Both the position numbers and the translations under genes were made by a program. DNA of 64,000 bases from Bradyrhizobium barranii subsp. barranii (GTDB lineage: Bacteria; Pseudomonadota; Alphaproteobacteria; Rhizobiales; Xanthobacteraceae), in contig NZ_CP086136.1 of the NCBI RefSeq assembly GCF_017565645.3, positions 5,811,501 through 5,875,500 of the forward strand, written 5' to 3'. The notes beneath the pieces were generated by a model that had not been told where the DNA came from, searched no databases, and saw only the letters and a list, made by a program, of their open reading frames with translations. The first letter of the stretch is position 1; the number at the start of each line of letters is the position of its first letter. Positions 46,540-58,262 of this stretch are shown piece after piece.

Positions 46540-46938
46540 CTAGGCTCCGAAAATCACCCGGTGCATGATGCGGCCGGGCACCAGCGTGAACAGCCCGGCA
46601 ATCACGAGCGCGCCGATGAACGTCATGATCATGATACGCCGGTGATCGGCGACCCGATGGGTATGCGCCCGCCACACCGCGAGCGGCAGCATCACCAGCG
46701 TGAAGATCGACAGGAGATGGATCGGGCTGAACGGCCCGACCAGACGGATCTGGTGGATCCAGAACGACGAGGCCGCCACCACCGCCATCAGCGCCACCCA
46801 GATCCAGCCGATCGTCCGGTGCGGCAGCGTGCCCTTGGGGGCGGCAAACTGAACGAGGCCGAGCACGAAGGCGGCCATGGCGGCAAAGGCATGCAGCGGG
46901 ATCGCCGGAGCAGCCTCAAGCAGTGGCGCAACGCTCAT
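46540..46938 (-). CDS. DUF2306-family membrane protein
   Basis: Protein of ~132 aa from ATG 46938, which follows GGAGAGAG. Four hydrophobic helices are visible: IPLHAFAAMAAFVLGLVQFA, a second with WIWVALMAVVAASSFWI, a third with IHLLSIFTLVMLPLAVW and a fourth with MIMTFIGALVIAGLFTLVPG. His residues between helices fit the DUF2306/cytochrome-b561-like pattern, which suggests heme or quinone binding. A CtrA-type site lies 43 bp upstream. Function unknown. Confidence 0.8.
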   Translation of the reverse strand: MSVAPLLEAAPAIPLHAFAAMAAFVLGLVQFAAPKGTLPHRTIGWIWVALMAVVAASSFWIHQIRLVGPFSPIHLLSIFTLVMLPLAVWRAHTHRVADHRRIMIMTFIGALVIAGLFTLVPGRIMHRVIFGA

Positions 46939-46980
46939 GCAGGGCTCTCTCCGGTCGACGGCCAACCCATGTGAACAGGA

Positions 46981-46995
46981 TTAACATCAAGTTAA
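46981..46995. promoter_or_regulatory. CtrA-type site
   Basis: TTAACATCAAGTTAA matches TTAA-N7-TTAA, the CtrA full site. It lies 43 bp upstream of the DUF2306 start (minus strand) and downstream of ssb. Confidence 0.4.
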
Positions 46996-47140
46996 TACCA
47001 TTCACATCACGCCTCGTCAAAGGCTTGAGGCAGCACATGAGGCAAGCCCGCAAAAACCGAGCTTTGCCCGTCAATTGGTAAGGAATCCTGTCGTTCTAGG
47101 CGAGCAAGGTGACATCAGGGGCGAAGCGCCCCCGCCCGCC

Positions 47141-47662
47141 TCAGAACGGGATATCGTCGTCCATGTCGCTGTTGCGGCCACCACCACCACCGCCGCCGCC
47201 GCCGCCGGCGCCGCCGGCGGCAACGGCACGGCGCGGCGCGCTGCTGACGGGACCGGAGGAGCCGAAATCGCCGCCCGGCTCGTCGCCGAAGCTGCCGCCT
47301 CCACCGCCGCCGCGGCCGTCGAGCATCGTCAGGGTCGAGTTGAAGCCCTGGAGCACGACCTCGGTGGAGTACTTCTCGGCGCCGCTCTGGTCGGTCCATT
47401 TGCGGGTCTGGAGCGCGCCCTCGATGTAAACCTTCGCGCCCTTCTTCAGGTACTGCTCGGCGACCTTGCAGAGCCCTTCATTGAAGATCACGACGCGATG
47501 CCACTCGGTCTTTTCCTTGCGCTCGCCGCTATTCTTGTCGCGCCAGGTCTCTGAGGTGGCGATGCTCAAATTCGCGATCGGCCGCCCGTCCTGGGTGCGG
47601 CGGATTTCGGGATCCTTGCCGAGATTTCCAACCAGAATGACCTTGTTGACGCTTCCCGCCAT
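47141..47662 (-). CDS. ssb: Single-stranded DNA-binding protein
   Basis: Protein of 173 aa. N-terminal OB fold: [20 protein letters not shown], then [20 protein letters not shown] and the EKYSTEV-type strand. The middle is a Gly-rich linker with long Gly runs, and the C-terminus DMDDDIPF is the acidic tip that recruits replication and repair proteins. The start ATG 47662 gives the canonical N-terminus; the frame upstream is not coding. A LexA box lies 155 bp upstream at 47817-47831, so it is probably SOS-regulated. Confidence 0.95.
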   Translation of the reverse strand: MAGSVNKVILVGNLGKDPEIRRTQDGRPIANLSIATSETWRDKNSGERKEKTEWHRVVIFNEGLCKVAEQYLKKGAKVYIEGALQTRKWTDQSGAEKYSTEVVLQGFNSTLTMLDGRGGGGGGSFGDEPGGDFGSSGPVSSAPRRAVAAGGAGGGGGGGGGGRNSDMDDDIPF

Positions 47663-47816
47663 CGCCGCTCTCCACTCCGAATGCCACTGAATTTTAGAAG
47701 GCCCGGGACGCGCCCGCGTCCTCTGCAACCTGTTGACGCGACCCTATACGCTTGCGCGGACGGATCGGCCCGTCACCCCTCCACTTATCCCCATATATAG
47801 CACCCCTGGCGGGTTC

Positions 47817-47831
47817 GTTCCAGATTTGTTC
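47817..47831 (-). promoter_or_regulatory. LexA (SOS) box of ssb
   Basis: GTTCCAGATTTGTTC fits GTTC-N7-GTTC exactly, the alphaproteobacterial LexA site. On the minus strand, TATATA (-10-like) follows, so the box lies just upstream of an ssb promoter. It is in the 450-bp ssb/porin gap, which otherwise contains only the porin leader region. Confidence 0.75.
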
Positions 47832-48110
47832 TTACGACACCCCTCACCTTGTTGCGTTGGCAAGACGACACCGCGCTGCACAAAGACGGCCTGCGCCAAA
47901 TGGAATTTCCCCGAATTCCTGAGGACGGCGAAACAGCTTAACATTCATCAAGTTAGAAGCAGTTCAGATGCCGCCCGACTGTTGCATTCCGGAGACGGAC
48001 TCCGCCTCCCGCCTAAGCTACGCTTGCCGCGGAATTAGATTCTTAAGGCGTCGCGCCTGATCAGCCGCTTCGGGGACTTCGAAAAGCGGTCAGAAACTGG
48101 GGGGACTGCA

Positions 48111-48872
48111 ATGAATAAGATTTTGATTGGTACTATTGGTGCAATCGCGTTGGGGCTGTCGGCTCCCGCAAGCGCGGCAGATCTCGCTGCGCGTCCCTAC
48201 ACCAAGGCTCCGGCACCGATGATCGCGACCATCTACGACTGGAGCGGCTTCTACATCGGTATCAACGGCGGCGGCGGCACCAGCCACAAGTGCTGGGACG
48301 TCGATATCGGCGGTGGCGTTCTCGTAGGCGAAGGCTGCCACAACGCGACCGGCGGCACGGTCGGCGGCCAGGTCGGCTACCGCTGGCAGTCAGCCAACTG
48401 GGTGTTCGGCTTCGAAGGCCAGGGCAACTGGGCCGATTTCTCGGGTGACAACATCAGTGCGATCAGCGGCCTGCGCGATCGTTCGAAGATCAACGCCTTC
48501 GGCCTGATTACCGGTCAGGTCGGTTACGCCTGGAACAACGTCCTGGTCTACGTGAAGGGCGGCGGCGCCGTCGTCAGCGATCGCTACCGCAGCTTCGACG
48601 TCGCCAGCGGCCTCGAGTTCGACCGGGCCAACGAGACCCGTTGGGGCGGCACCGTGGGTGCGGGCGTCGAGTTCGGATTCGCCCCGAACTGGACCGTGGG
48701 CTTCGAGTACGACCACATCTTCCTCGGCAACCGCACCATCGGCTTCACCGGATCCGGCAATTTCGCCCCGCTCGGCGTTGCCACACGCTCCGATCGCATC
48801 AGCCAGGACGTCGATATCGGCCTCGTCCGCGTGAACTATCGCTGGGGCGGCCCGATGATCGCAAGATACTGA
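48111..48872 (+). CDS. Outer-membrane beta-barrel porin, paralogue 1
   Basis: Protein of 253 aa. Signal peptide (MNKILIGTIGAIALGLSAPA) ends at SAA; the mature end begins D-L-A-A-R-P-Y-T-K-A-P, shared by the cluster. Barrel strands start with YDWSGFYIGINGGGG and end with the motif VRVNYRWGGPMIARY, the last aromatic being the assembly signal. One Cys pair (KCWDVD, EGCHNATGG) occurs in paralogues 1, 3, 4 and 5. It is the first of five tandem genes, each with its own terminator. Likely abundant OMP in the Omp25/31 family. Confidence 0.92.
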   Translation: MNKILIGTIGAIALGLSAPASAADLAARPYTKAPAPMIATIYDWSGFYIGINGGGGTSHKCWDVDIGGGVLVGEGCHNATGGTVGGQVGYRWQSANWVFGFEGQGNWADFSGDNISAISGLRDRSKINAFGLITGQVGYAWNNVLVYVKGGGAVVSDRYRSFDVASGLEFDRANETRWGGTVGAGVEFGFAPNWTVGFEYDHIFLGNRTIGFTGSGNFAPLGVATRSDRISQDVDIGLVRVNYRWGGPMIARY

Positions 48873-48898
48873 CATCCCTCTGAAATCGCTTGGAGATC

Positions 48899-48926
48899 AA
48901 AGGCCGGCCTCGCGCCGGCCTTTTTG
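48899..48926 (+). terminator. Terminator after porin 1
   Basis: AAGGCCGGC, CTCG loop, GCCGGCCTTTTT. It belongs to a sequence class repeated after porins 2, 3 and 4. Confidence 0.9.
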
Positions 48927-49105
48927 CGTGGGCAACGGGAATTATAGGTCAGTCACCGTTACGTTTTGCGATTATTGTGGCTTTTGGGAGACACAACTTG
49001 CGGCTTTGCTCGTGTAAGCACGACATCAGTTGGACCACGGCGTCCGATGTCCTTCCGAACGCACGGAAGGCAAAAACAGAAACCGGGACTGGGATTAGTT
49101 TGAAA

Positions 49106-49795
49106 ATGAAGAAGGTTTTGTTGGCTTCGGCCTGTTTGTTCGCTCTCGCTGCTCCGGCTTCGGCCGCTGATCTCGCGGCGCGCCCCTACACCAAGGCTCC
49201 GGTGGCGGTGGCCTCGGTCTACAACTGGACCGGCTTCTACCTCGGTATCGTCGGCGGCGGCGCCTGGGAAAACGGTTCCGGCGACCCGAAGATGAATGGT
49301 GGCTTCGTCGGCGGCACCGCCGGCTACAACTGGCAGACCGGCAACGTCGTGTTCGGCGTCGAGGCTGATGGTTCCTGGGCTGACGTCAGCGCTTCGGCGA
49401 CCGGCGCCACTGTTGTTCCCGGATTCGGCGTTGTGACCGCAACGGCGAGCTCGAAGACCGATGCCATGGGCACCGTGCGCGGCCGTATCGGCTACGCCGT
49501 CAATCAGGTCCTGTTCTACGGCACCGGCGGCTACGCCTGGATCGACAACAAGATCACCCTCTCCGCTCTCGGCCTGACCGCATCGGACAGCAAGTGGCAC
49601 TCCGGCTGGACCGTCGGCGCGGGCGTCGAGGCGTTCTTCGCTCCGCAGTGGTCGGTCAAGGGCGAGTACCTCTATCGCAGCCTCGGCGGCGAGACCTACT
49701 TCTCGGGCGCCCTGCCCACCGGCACGCTCAACTTCCACACCGTGCAGGTCGGCGTGAACTATCACTTCGGGGGCCCGGTGGTCGCGAAGTACTGA
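49106..49795 (+). CDS. Outer-membrane beta-barrel porin, paralogue 2
   Basis: Protein of 229 aa, the shortest of the five. Signal peptide MKKVLLASACLFALAAPASA, mature start D-L-A-A-R-P-Y-T-K-A-P. It has no Cys pair of the kind seen in its neighbours and its loop set differs (VVPGFGVVTATASSKTDAMG). C-terminus VGVNYHFGGPVVAKY. It is closer in its loop structure to the porin at 10582-11301. The internal frame upstream is open but ATG 49106 starts the signal peptide. Terminator follows at 49823-49849. Confidence 0.92.
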   Translation: MKKVLLASACLFALAAPASAADLAARPYTKAPVAVASVYNWTGFYLGIVGGGAWENGSGDPKMNGGFVGGTAGYNWQTGNVVFGVEADGSWADVSASATGATVVPGFGVVTATASSKTDAMGTVRGRIGYAVNQVLFYGTGGYAWIDNKITLSALGLTASDSKWHSGWTVGAGVEAFFAPQWSVKGEYLYRSLGGETYFSGALPTGTLNFHTVQVGVNYHFGGPVVAKY

Positions 49796-49822
49796 GCTTC
49801 GCTTCCAACGCACCGCGTTACG

Positions 49823-49849
49823 AAAGGCCGGCCTTGCGCCGGCCTTTTT
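49823..49849 (+). terminator. Terminator after porin 2
   Basis: AAAGGCCGGCCTTGCGCCGG then CCTTTTT. The surrounding ~45 bp (GCGTTACG before, GTTTTCGCGCG after) recurs after porins 3 and 4. Confidence 0.9.
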
Positions 49850-50018
49850 GTTTTCGCGCGTCCAGATCCAGGCCAACCGATTCCCAACGTTTTCGGGGAA
49901 AGCTGTGGTATCCCGGCGACACAACCTTCGGCTTCAATGGTGTAGAGCAATGACATCGGTTGGGTCATTGGGTCGGCCGTTTTTGGTCGACAAAGAGAAA
50001 CGAAACTGGGGAATTGAA

Positions 50019-50765
50019 ATGAAGAAGGTTTTGCTGGCCTCGGCCAGTCTGTTCGCACTCAGCGCGTTGGCTCCCGCCTCGGCGGCCGATTTGGCGGCCC
50101 GCCCCTACACCAAGGCGCCCATTGCTGTGGCCTCGATCTACAACTGGAGCGGGTTCTACCTCGGCATCAACGGCGGCGGCGCTTCGAGCCGCAACTGCTG
50201 GGATGTCAACAATATCTTCGGCGTTGCGGGTCCGGACACGGCTGAAGGCTGTCACAATGCGACAGGCGGCGTCGTCGGTGGCCAGGTCGGTTATCGCTGG
50301 CAGTCGGCCAGCTGGGTGTTCGGCCTTGAAGCCCAGGGCGACTGGGCCAATCTGAAGGGCTCGAATACGAGCGTGGCGCTTGCTCCGCTGGTCAACGAGA
50401 CCAAGATCGACGCGATCGGCCTGTTCACCGGCCAGGTCGGCTATGCCTGGAACAATGTGCTCTGGTACGTGAAGGGTGGCGCGGCGGTCACGCATGCCAA
50501 GTACAACGGCACGGTCGTCGGCGTGGTCCTCGACAGCGCAAGCGAGACGCGCTGGGGCGGCGCGGTCGGCACCGGCCTCGAATTCGGCTTCGCGCCGAAC
50601 TGGTCCGTTGCGATCGAATACGACCATCTGTTCATGGGCAAGCGCAACAACTCGTTCACGATTCTCGGCATCAACGACCGCATCGACCGTATCAAGCAGG
50701 ACGTCGATATGGGCACGGTCCGCGTGAACTACACCTTCGGCGGCCCGGTTGTGGCGAAGTACTGA
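50019..50765 (+). CDS. Outer-membrane beta-barrel porin, paralogue 3
   Basis: Protein of 248 aa. Signal peptide MKKVLLASASLFALSALAPA, mature start D-L-A-A-R-P-Y-T-K-A-P. Cys pair at RNCWDVN and EGCHNATGG. Barrel strands (YNWSGFYLGINGGGA, WVFGLEAQGDWANL) and the end VRVNYTFGGPVVAKY match paralogue 1. The terminator cassette follows. Strong similarity in the signal peptide to paralogue 2 suggests local duplication by unequal exchange. Confidence 0.92.
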   Translation: MKKVLLASASLFALSALAPASAADLAARPYTKAPIAVASIYNWSGFYLGINGGGASSRNCWDVNNIFGVAGPDTAEGCHNATGGVVGGQVGYRWQSASWVFGLEAQGDWANLKGSNTSVALAPLVNETKIDAIGLFTGQVGYAWNNVLWYVKGGAAVTHAKYNGTVVGVVLDSASETRWGGAVGTGLEFGFAPNWSVAIEYDHLFMGKRNNSFTILGINDRIDRIKQDVDMGTVRVNYTFGGPVVAKY

Positions 50766-50794
50766 CCTTCGCCATCAACGCCCATCGCGTTACG

Positions 50795-50821
50795 AAAGGC
50801 CGGCTTTGCGCCGGCCTTTTT
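50795..50821 (+). terminator. Terminator after porin 3
   Basis: Same cassette as after porins 2 and 4, with one change in the loop (CTTTG). Confidence 0.9.
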
Positions 50822-50955
50822 GTTTTCGCGCGCACGGCGCGAGCGCTTGCGGACAAGTTCCATTTTTCGGCGCGCTGTGACCCTCCGGTGACAGACTGTC
50901 GCACCTCGAAGGTTGTATCGAAGATCGCAACAACTTTGGCCTTGGGGGGTCCGTC

Positions 50956-51720
50956 TTGAACAAGTTTATGCTTGCCGCCGCCGGCATAGTCGCGATGACC
51001 ACGTCCGTTTCGGCGGCCGACCTGGCGGCGAGCCCCTACACCAAAGCTCCTGCCCCGATGATCGCCGCGGTCTACGATTGGAGCGGCTTCTACATCGGCG
51101 CCAACGGTGGTGGCGGCTGGAGCCATAATTGCTGGGACATCGTCACCAACATCCTCGGTGCGCCGGTCACTCCCCCCGCATCGGAGGGCTGCCACACCGC
51201 GACCGGCGGCGTGGCCGGCGGCCAGGCCGGCTTTCGCTGGCAGAGCGCGTCGTGGGTGTTCGGCGTGGAAGGCCAGGGCGACTGGGCTCACCTTAGCGGC
51301 TCCAATGGACCGAGCCTGGCTGCCGGCGGCGTCGGCTCTGACCGCTCGAAGATCAACGCCTTCGGCCTCGTGACCGGCCAGGTCGGCTACGCCTGGAGCA
51401 ATGTGCTGTTCTACGCGAAGGGTGGTGCGATGGTTGTGAGCGACAAATACGAGGGCTTCACCACCGCCACCGGCTTCGTGTTCGACAGGGCGAATGAAAC
51501 GCGCTGGGGCGGAGCGATTGGTGCTGGCCTCGATTTCGGCGTAACGCCCAACATCGTGGTCGGCGTCGATTATGTGCACGGCTTCATGGGATCGCGCGAC
51601 AACCGCTTTACGTTCAACAACGGCACGTTCTCGCGCGCCGATCGGATCCGCCAGGACGTTGACATTGCAACGGCCCGCGTCAGTTACAGGTTCGGCGGCC
51701 CCCTCATCGCCAAATACTGA
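50956..51720 (+). CDS. Outer-membrane beta-barrel porin, paralogue 4
   Basis: Protein of 254 aa from TTG 50956, aligned with the ATG of paralogue 1 (both read M-N-K). A GGGGGGT box precedes it. An internal ATG at 50968 is possible. Signal peptide NKFMLAAAGIVAMTTSVSA, mature start D-L-A-A-S-P-Y-T-K-A-P. Cys pair HNCWDIV and EGCHTATGG. C-terminus VSYRFGGPLIAKY. It is intact and followed by the conserved terminator cassette. Confidence 0.9.
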   Translation: MNKFMLAAAGIVAMTTSVSAADLAASPYTKAPAPMIAAVYDWSGFYIGANGGGGWSHNCWDIVTNILGAPVTPPASEGCHTATGGVAGGQAGFRWQSASWVFGVEGQGDWAHLSGSNGPSLAAGGVGSDRSKINAFGLVTGQVGYAWSNVLFYAKGGAMVVSDKYEGFTTATGFVFDRANETRWGGAIGAGLDFGVTPNIVVGVDYVHGFMGSRDNRFTFNNGTFSRADRIRQDVDIATARVSYRFGGPLIAKY

Positions 51721-51748
51721 TCTTCGCCTCCGACGCCATCGCGTTACG

Positions 51749-51775
51749 AAAGGCCGGCCTTGCGCCGGCCTTTTT
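51749..51775 (+). terminator. Terminator after porin 4
   Basis: AAGGCCGGCCTTGCGCCGGC then CTTTTT; same cassette as after porins 2 and 3. Confidence 0.9.
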
Positions 51776-51865
51776 GTTTTCGCGCGAGGGTGCACCCAAC
51801 CGTCTTGGAGTCGTGAGGCGCGCGCAAGGCGTCCGCGAATGGCTTTGGCGAGTTGGGGACGTGAC

Positions 51866-52624
51866 ATGAAGACGTGGATGCTGGCTGCGGTCAGCCTGTT
51901 CGCACTCGGCGCGGTCGCGCCGGCTACCGCCGCCGATCTCCCGATCTACAAGGCGCCGGCGGCCGCCATTCCCGTCTATGACTGGAGCGGCATCTATGCC
52001 GGCATCAACGGCGGCGGCGGCTTGGCCCATGCCTGCTGGGGCGTGACCCGCGCGCTCGGCATCGCTGTCGATCCGGCCGTTGGCGAAGGCTGTCACAATG
52101 CGGGCGGTGGCACAGTCGGCGGACAACTCGGCTATCGCTGGCAGAAGTCGCGCTGGGTGTTCGGCATCGAGGGCCAGGGCAACTGGGCCGACTTCAAGGG
52201 CAGCAATGTCAGCGTGGCGTTGGCGCCGATCACGAACCAGACCAAGATCGACAGCTTCGGTCTCTTCACCGGCCAACTCGGCTACGCCGTGAACAATCTG
52301 CTGCTCTACGGCAAGGCCGGCGCAGCCGTGGCCCACGACAAATACGACACCTTCTTTCCGGGCGCGCCAGCGGCGGCGACGTTCAACAGCGTCAACCAGA
52401 CCCGCTGGGGCTACGCGATCGGCATCGGCGTGGAATGGGGCTTTGCCGAGAACTGGTCGGTCGGCGGCGAGTACAACCATGTCTTCCTCGGCCATCACAG
52501 CGCTGACTTCGCAACGCTCATCGGCGGCTTCGCCCCGCGCACCGACCGGATCGGCCAGGATATCGACATGGGCCTGATCCGCATCAATTACCGCTGGGGC
52601 GGCCCGGTCGTCGCCAAATACTGA
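51866..52624 (+). CDS. Outer-membrane beta-barrel porin, paralogue 5
   Basis: Protein of 252 aa. Signal peptide MKTWMLAAVSLFALGAVAPA, then D-L-P-I-Y-K-A-P-A, a divergent mature start. Barrel strands (YDWSGIYAGINGGGG, WVFGIEGQGNWADF) and C-terminus IRINYRWGGPVVAKY match the cluster. Cys pair HACWGVT and EGCHNAGGG. The downstream hairpin is weaker than in the other four, and the uvrA LexA box lies 190 bp further on. It is the last of the array. Confidence 0.92.
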   Translation: MKTWMLAAVSLFALGAVAPATAADLPIYKAPAAAIPVYDWSGIYAGINGGGGLAHACWGVTRALGIAVDPAVGEGCHNAGGGTVGGQLGYRWQKSRWVFGIEGQGNWADFKGSNVSVALAPITNQTKIDSFGLFTGQLGYAVNNLLLYGKAGAAVAHDKYDTFFPGAPAAATFNSVNQTRWGYAIGIGVEWGFAENWSVGGEYNHVFLGHHSADFATLIGGFAPRTDRIGQDIDMGLIRINYRWGGPVVAKY

Positions 52625-52815
52625 GACAAAGCTTCCCTCAGGAACCTCCAAGTCCTGATCACGTGCGGATTGCCCCAAATCCGCATTCAAAGGCGAACGA
52701 AGGGCTGGCCTCGCGCTGGCCCTTCGCATGTTCCGGGCGCCCCGCTCCTGCCAGATGCCGCCAGCGCGCCAACAATCCGTTGACGATTCGCACACGCCAC
52801 TGGAAATCCGTCCCC

Positions 52816-52830
52816 GTTCTTCCTACGTTC
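52816..52830 (+). promoter_or_regulatory. LexA (SOS) box of uvrA
   Basis: GTTCTTCCTACGTTC matches GTTC-N7-GTTC exactly, 97 bp before the uvrA ATG. This is the only signal in the 300-bp gap besides a weak hairpin after porin 5. Confidence 0.8.
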
Positions 52831-52927
52831 GCTGCCATACCCATCGGCGCCGATCCCGGTTCCGGGCGATGCGCGCCTTTTTTGTTGGCGCGATCGCGCA
52901 CCTTTGGATTCCTTGAGGGCAACTCGG

Positions 52928-55906
<2,979 letters not shown>

Positions 55907-55951
55907 AATTCACTCTGCCTCGTCCGCGGGATCATCGGGGAAAGTCTGCAA

Positions 55952-56284
55952 GTGTCCGCGATGCCCAGCCGCACCTACAAGCTCTTCCGCAAGGCAATCC
56001 TTGCCGAGCAGCAGGTAACCTGCATCTACGAGGGGCGTTATCGCGAGCTCTGCCCCCACATCATCGGCACCAACAAGATGGGTGAGGAAGCCGTCCTCGC
56101 CTGGCAATTTGGCGGCGAGAGCAGCGGACCGCTGCCGCAATGGCGATGCCTGAAGCTCGCCAATATCACCAACGCCCGCACGCGCGATGGCCACTGGCAC
56201 GAGGGCGGCTCTCACCGGACTACGCAGACCTGCGTCAGCAACATCGATCTCGACATCAATGTTCACGTGCGCAAATTGCGGTGA
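55952..56284 (+). CDS. Conserved hypothetical protein (WYL-like core)
   Basis: About 107-110 aa from GTG 55952 or ATG 55961. It contains VTCIYEGRYRELCPHIIGTN, then EEAVLAWQFGGESSGPLP and WRCLKLANITNARTRDGHWH. This is a compact alpha/beta pattern similar to the WYL or C-terminal ligand-binding type proteins of Bradyrhizobium, without the DNA-binding half. It starts 46 bp after uvrA and may be co-transcribed. No function is assigned. Confidence 0.65.
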   Translation: MSAMPSRTYKLFRKAILAEQQVTCIYEGRYRELCPHIIGTNKMGEEAVLAWQFGGESSGPLPQWRCLKLANITNARTRDGHWHEGGSHRTTQTCVSNIDLDINVHVRKLR

Positions 56285-56289
56285 CACAC

Positions 56290-56458
56290 TCTGCCACGCA
56301 TTCGTTCACGAGCCAGAGCGGGTATTCCGAGATGATGGCCTTGGTCGTCATGCCAGCCCCAGCTCCCGCAACACCAATTCGACCGGCACACGCGTCCCAC
56401 GGATAACGAGCTTGCCATCCATGATCGCAGGGTTGATTTCAATGCGCTCGTGTCGCAT
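56290..56458 (-). pseudogene. Broken DUF433 (VapB-like) antitoxin gene
   Basis: ATG 56458 encodes 36 aa: RIEINPAIMDGKLVIRGTRV then PVELVLREL, the start of a DUF433 domain. TGA follows at 56348-56350. One inserted base in the CTGGGGCTGGC stretch restores a downstream frame reading AGMTTKAIISEYP, the family's next segment. The rest of the family helix is replaced by an unrelated Cys-rich stretch. No PIN-like toxin follows. It is a short remnant of a toxin-antitoxin-like locus. Confidence 0.7.
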
Positions 56459-56532
56459 GACTGTCCTCGAATTCTCCTGAAATAATAGCACGCCACATCA
56501 CGTTTTTCAGCGAACTCCAAAACCCTCCTCAA

Positions 56533-57174
56533 ATGCCCTACTCCCTCGCCATCTTCGACCTCGACGGCACGCTGGCCGACAGCTTTCCGTGGTTTCGGCG
56601 CACCATCAACGACATCGCCGATCGCTTTGGGTTTCGCCGCGTTGCGGATGAGGATGTCGAGGGGCTGCGGCATGCCTCGACGCGCGAGATCCTGAGCCGG
56701 CTCGAGGTGCCGCTGTGGAAGCTGCCGGCGATCGCGCGGCATGCACGGCGGTTGAAGGCGGAAGCATCGGCGGAGATTGCGCTGTTTCCTGGCGTCGAGC
56801 CTATGCTGCGGACGCTCACCGATAACGGTGTGCAGCTGGCGCTCGTGAGCTCCGACAGTGAGGCCAATGCGCGACAGAAGCTGGGTGACGCCGCCGCGCT
56901 GTTCTCGCATTTCGACTGCGCCGCCTCAGTATTCGGCAAGCCGGCCAAATTTCGCCGCGTGATCCGGCGCGCCGGTGTCGTCCCGGCAGAGGTCATTTCA
57001 ATCGGCGACGAGGTCCGCGATATCGAGGCGGCGCGCGCGGTGGGGATTGCCTGCGGCGCGGTGAGTTGGGGCTATGCCGCGCCGGCGGCGCTGCGGGCGC
57101 TTGCGCCCGATCACATGTTCGCGCAGATGGATGAGATCGCAGACGTGGTCTGCCCGATTTCGCTCAAGGCCTGA
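56533..57174 (+). CDS. HAD-superfamily phosphatase
   Basis: Protein of 213 aa. Motif I is IFDLDGT with nucleophile Asp9 and Asp11. Residues ~15-80 are a helical cap. Motif II Ser/Thr is in LALVSSDSEAN, motif III Lys is probably in GKPAKFRRVIRRAG, and motif IV is ISIGDEVRDIEAARAVG. It resembles the phosphoglycolate/pyrophosphatase-like subgroup, but the substrate is not known. The next gene starts 36 bp after its stop. Confidence 0.88.
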   Translation: MPYSLAIFDLDGTLADSFPWFRRTINDIADRFGFRRVADEDVEGLRHASTREILSRLEVPLWKLPAIARHARRLKAEASAEIALFPGVEPMLRTLTDNGVQLALVSSDSEANARQKLGDAAALFSHFDCAASVFGKPAKFRRVIRRAGVVPAEVISIGDEVRDIEAARAVGIACGAVSWGYAAPAALRALAPDHMFAQMDEIADVVCPISLKA

Positions 57175-57209
57175 TCCGCAATCGGCACGCCCGGTCCAAG
57201 GAGACGGTG

Positions 57210-58136
57210 ATGACACTCTCGGACGCAGCCCGCCTCAAACTCCTGGAGCCGCCGGTCGGCAAGGTGCGCGTGGTCCTCGACACCGACACCTACAACGAGA
57301 TCGACGATCAGTTCGCGCTGGTGCAGATGCTGCTATCGAAGGACCGGTTCGACGTCGAGGCGATCTACGCCGCGCCGTTGTTCAACACGCGCGCCGACAG
57401 TCCCGGCCACGGCATGGAGCTGAGCTACCAGGAAATCCTTCGCCTGCTGGAGCGCCTCGACGTCGCGCCGGACGGCCTCGTCCATCGCGGCGTCACCGAC
57501 TATGTCGGCCCCGGCAAGACGGCGCAAGCGGCCCCCGCCGTCAACGACCTTGTGGCCCGGGCGCACGCAGGCTCCCCTGACAATCCGCTCTACGTCATTG
57601 CCATCGGCGCCATCAGCAATATCGCCTCGGCGCTGCTCAAGGCCCCCGACATCATCGACCGCGTGGTCGTGGTCTGGCTTGGCGGTCACGCGCTGGAATG
57701 GCCGCACACGATCGAGTTCAACCTCAAGCAGGACGTCGGCGGCGCGCAGGTGCTGTTCGACAGCGGCGTGCCGCTCGTGCTCGTGCCCTGCAAGGGCGTC
57801 ACCTCGCACCTTCACAGCACGGTGCCGGAGATCGAGCGCTACGTCGAACCACATGGCAGCATCGGCGCGTTCCTCGCCATGCGCTTCAAGGACTATTCGT
57901 CCGACCATCTGGGTTGGGCCAAGGAGATCTGGGACATGGCGCCGGTCGGCTGGCTTCTCAATCCCGATTGGGCGCCGAGCGTGATCATCCCGGCCCCGGT
58001 TCTCACGGATCAGATCACGTGGAGCGTCGACCGCCGGCGGCATCCGATCCGCTACGTGACCTATGTGGATCGCAACCCGATCCTGAAGGACTTTTTCCTG
58101 AAGTTGAAAGCGTTTGCCGCGCCGAAGGTGCCGTAG
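57210..58136 (+). CDS. Nucleoside-hydrolase-like protein
   Basis: About 308 aa from ATG 57210, which follows AAGGAGACG; a GTG 3 bp upstream is possible. The N-terminal metal-binding cluster VVLDTDTYNEIDDQFALVQM is a variant of the canonical DTDPGxDDAxA. Further segments fit the inosine-uridine-type hydrolase fold: VIAIGAISNIASALL and an Asn/His-containing WLGGHALEWP. The substrate could be a nucleoside or related N-riboside. The last codons (K-V-P-stop) lie inside the dispersed repeat that follows. Confidence 0.8.
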   Translation: MTLSDAARLKLLEPPVGKVRVVLDTDTYNEIDDQFALVQMLLSKDRFDVEAIYAAPLFNTRADSPGHGMELSYQEILRLLERLDVAPDGLVHRGVTDYVGPGKTAQAAPAVNDLVARAHAGSPDNPLYVIAIGAISNIASALLKAPDIIDRVVVVWLGGHALEWPHTIEFNLKQDVGGAQVLFDSGVPLVLVPCKGVTSHLHSTVPEIERYVEPHGSIGAFLAMRFKDYSSDHLGWAKEIWDMAPVGWLLNPDWAPSVIIPAPVLTDQITWSVDRRRHPIRYVTYVDRNPILKDFFLKLKAFAAPKVP

Positions 58137-58258
58137 GGTGGGCAAAGCGACTTGTCCACCGTAGCTCGAAGAGCGAAGGCGGAAGCGTGCCCACCATTGC
58201 GTGCCGAGGCAGCGGAGAGATGGTGGGCACGGCGCGCTGCGCCTTTGCCCACCCTACG
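58130..58258. repeat. Dispersed repeat, long version
   Basis: Same terminal arms as the repeat at 33548-33650 (GCCGTAGGGTGGGCAAAGCG and CTTTGCCCACCCTACG). It has about 33 extra bases, beginning ACTTGTCCACCGTAGC, between CAAAGCG and AGCGTGCCCACCA. The left end contains the stop codon of the nucleoside-hydrolase-like gene. Confidence 0.85.
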
Positions 58259-58262
58259 CCCC

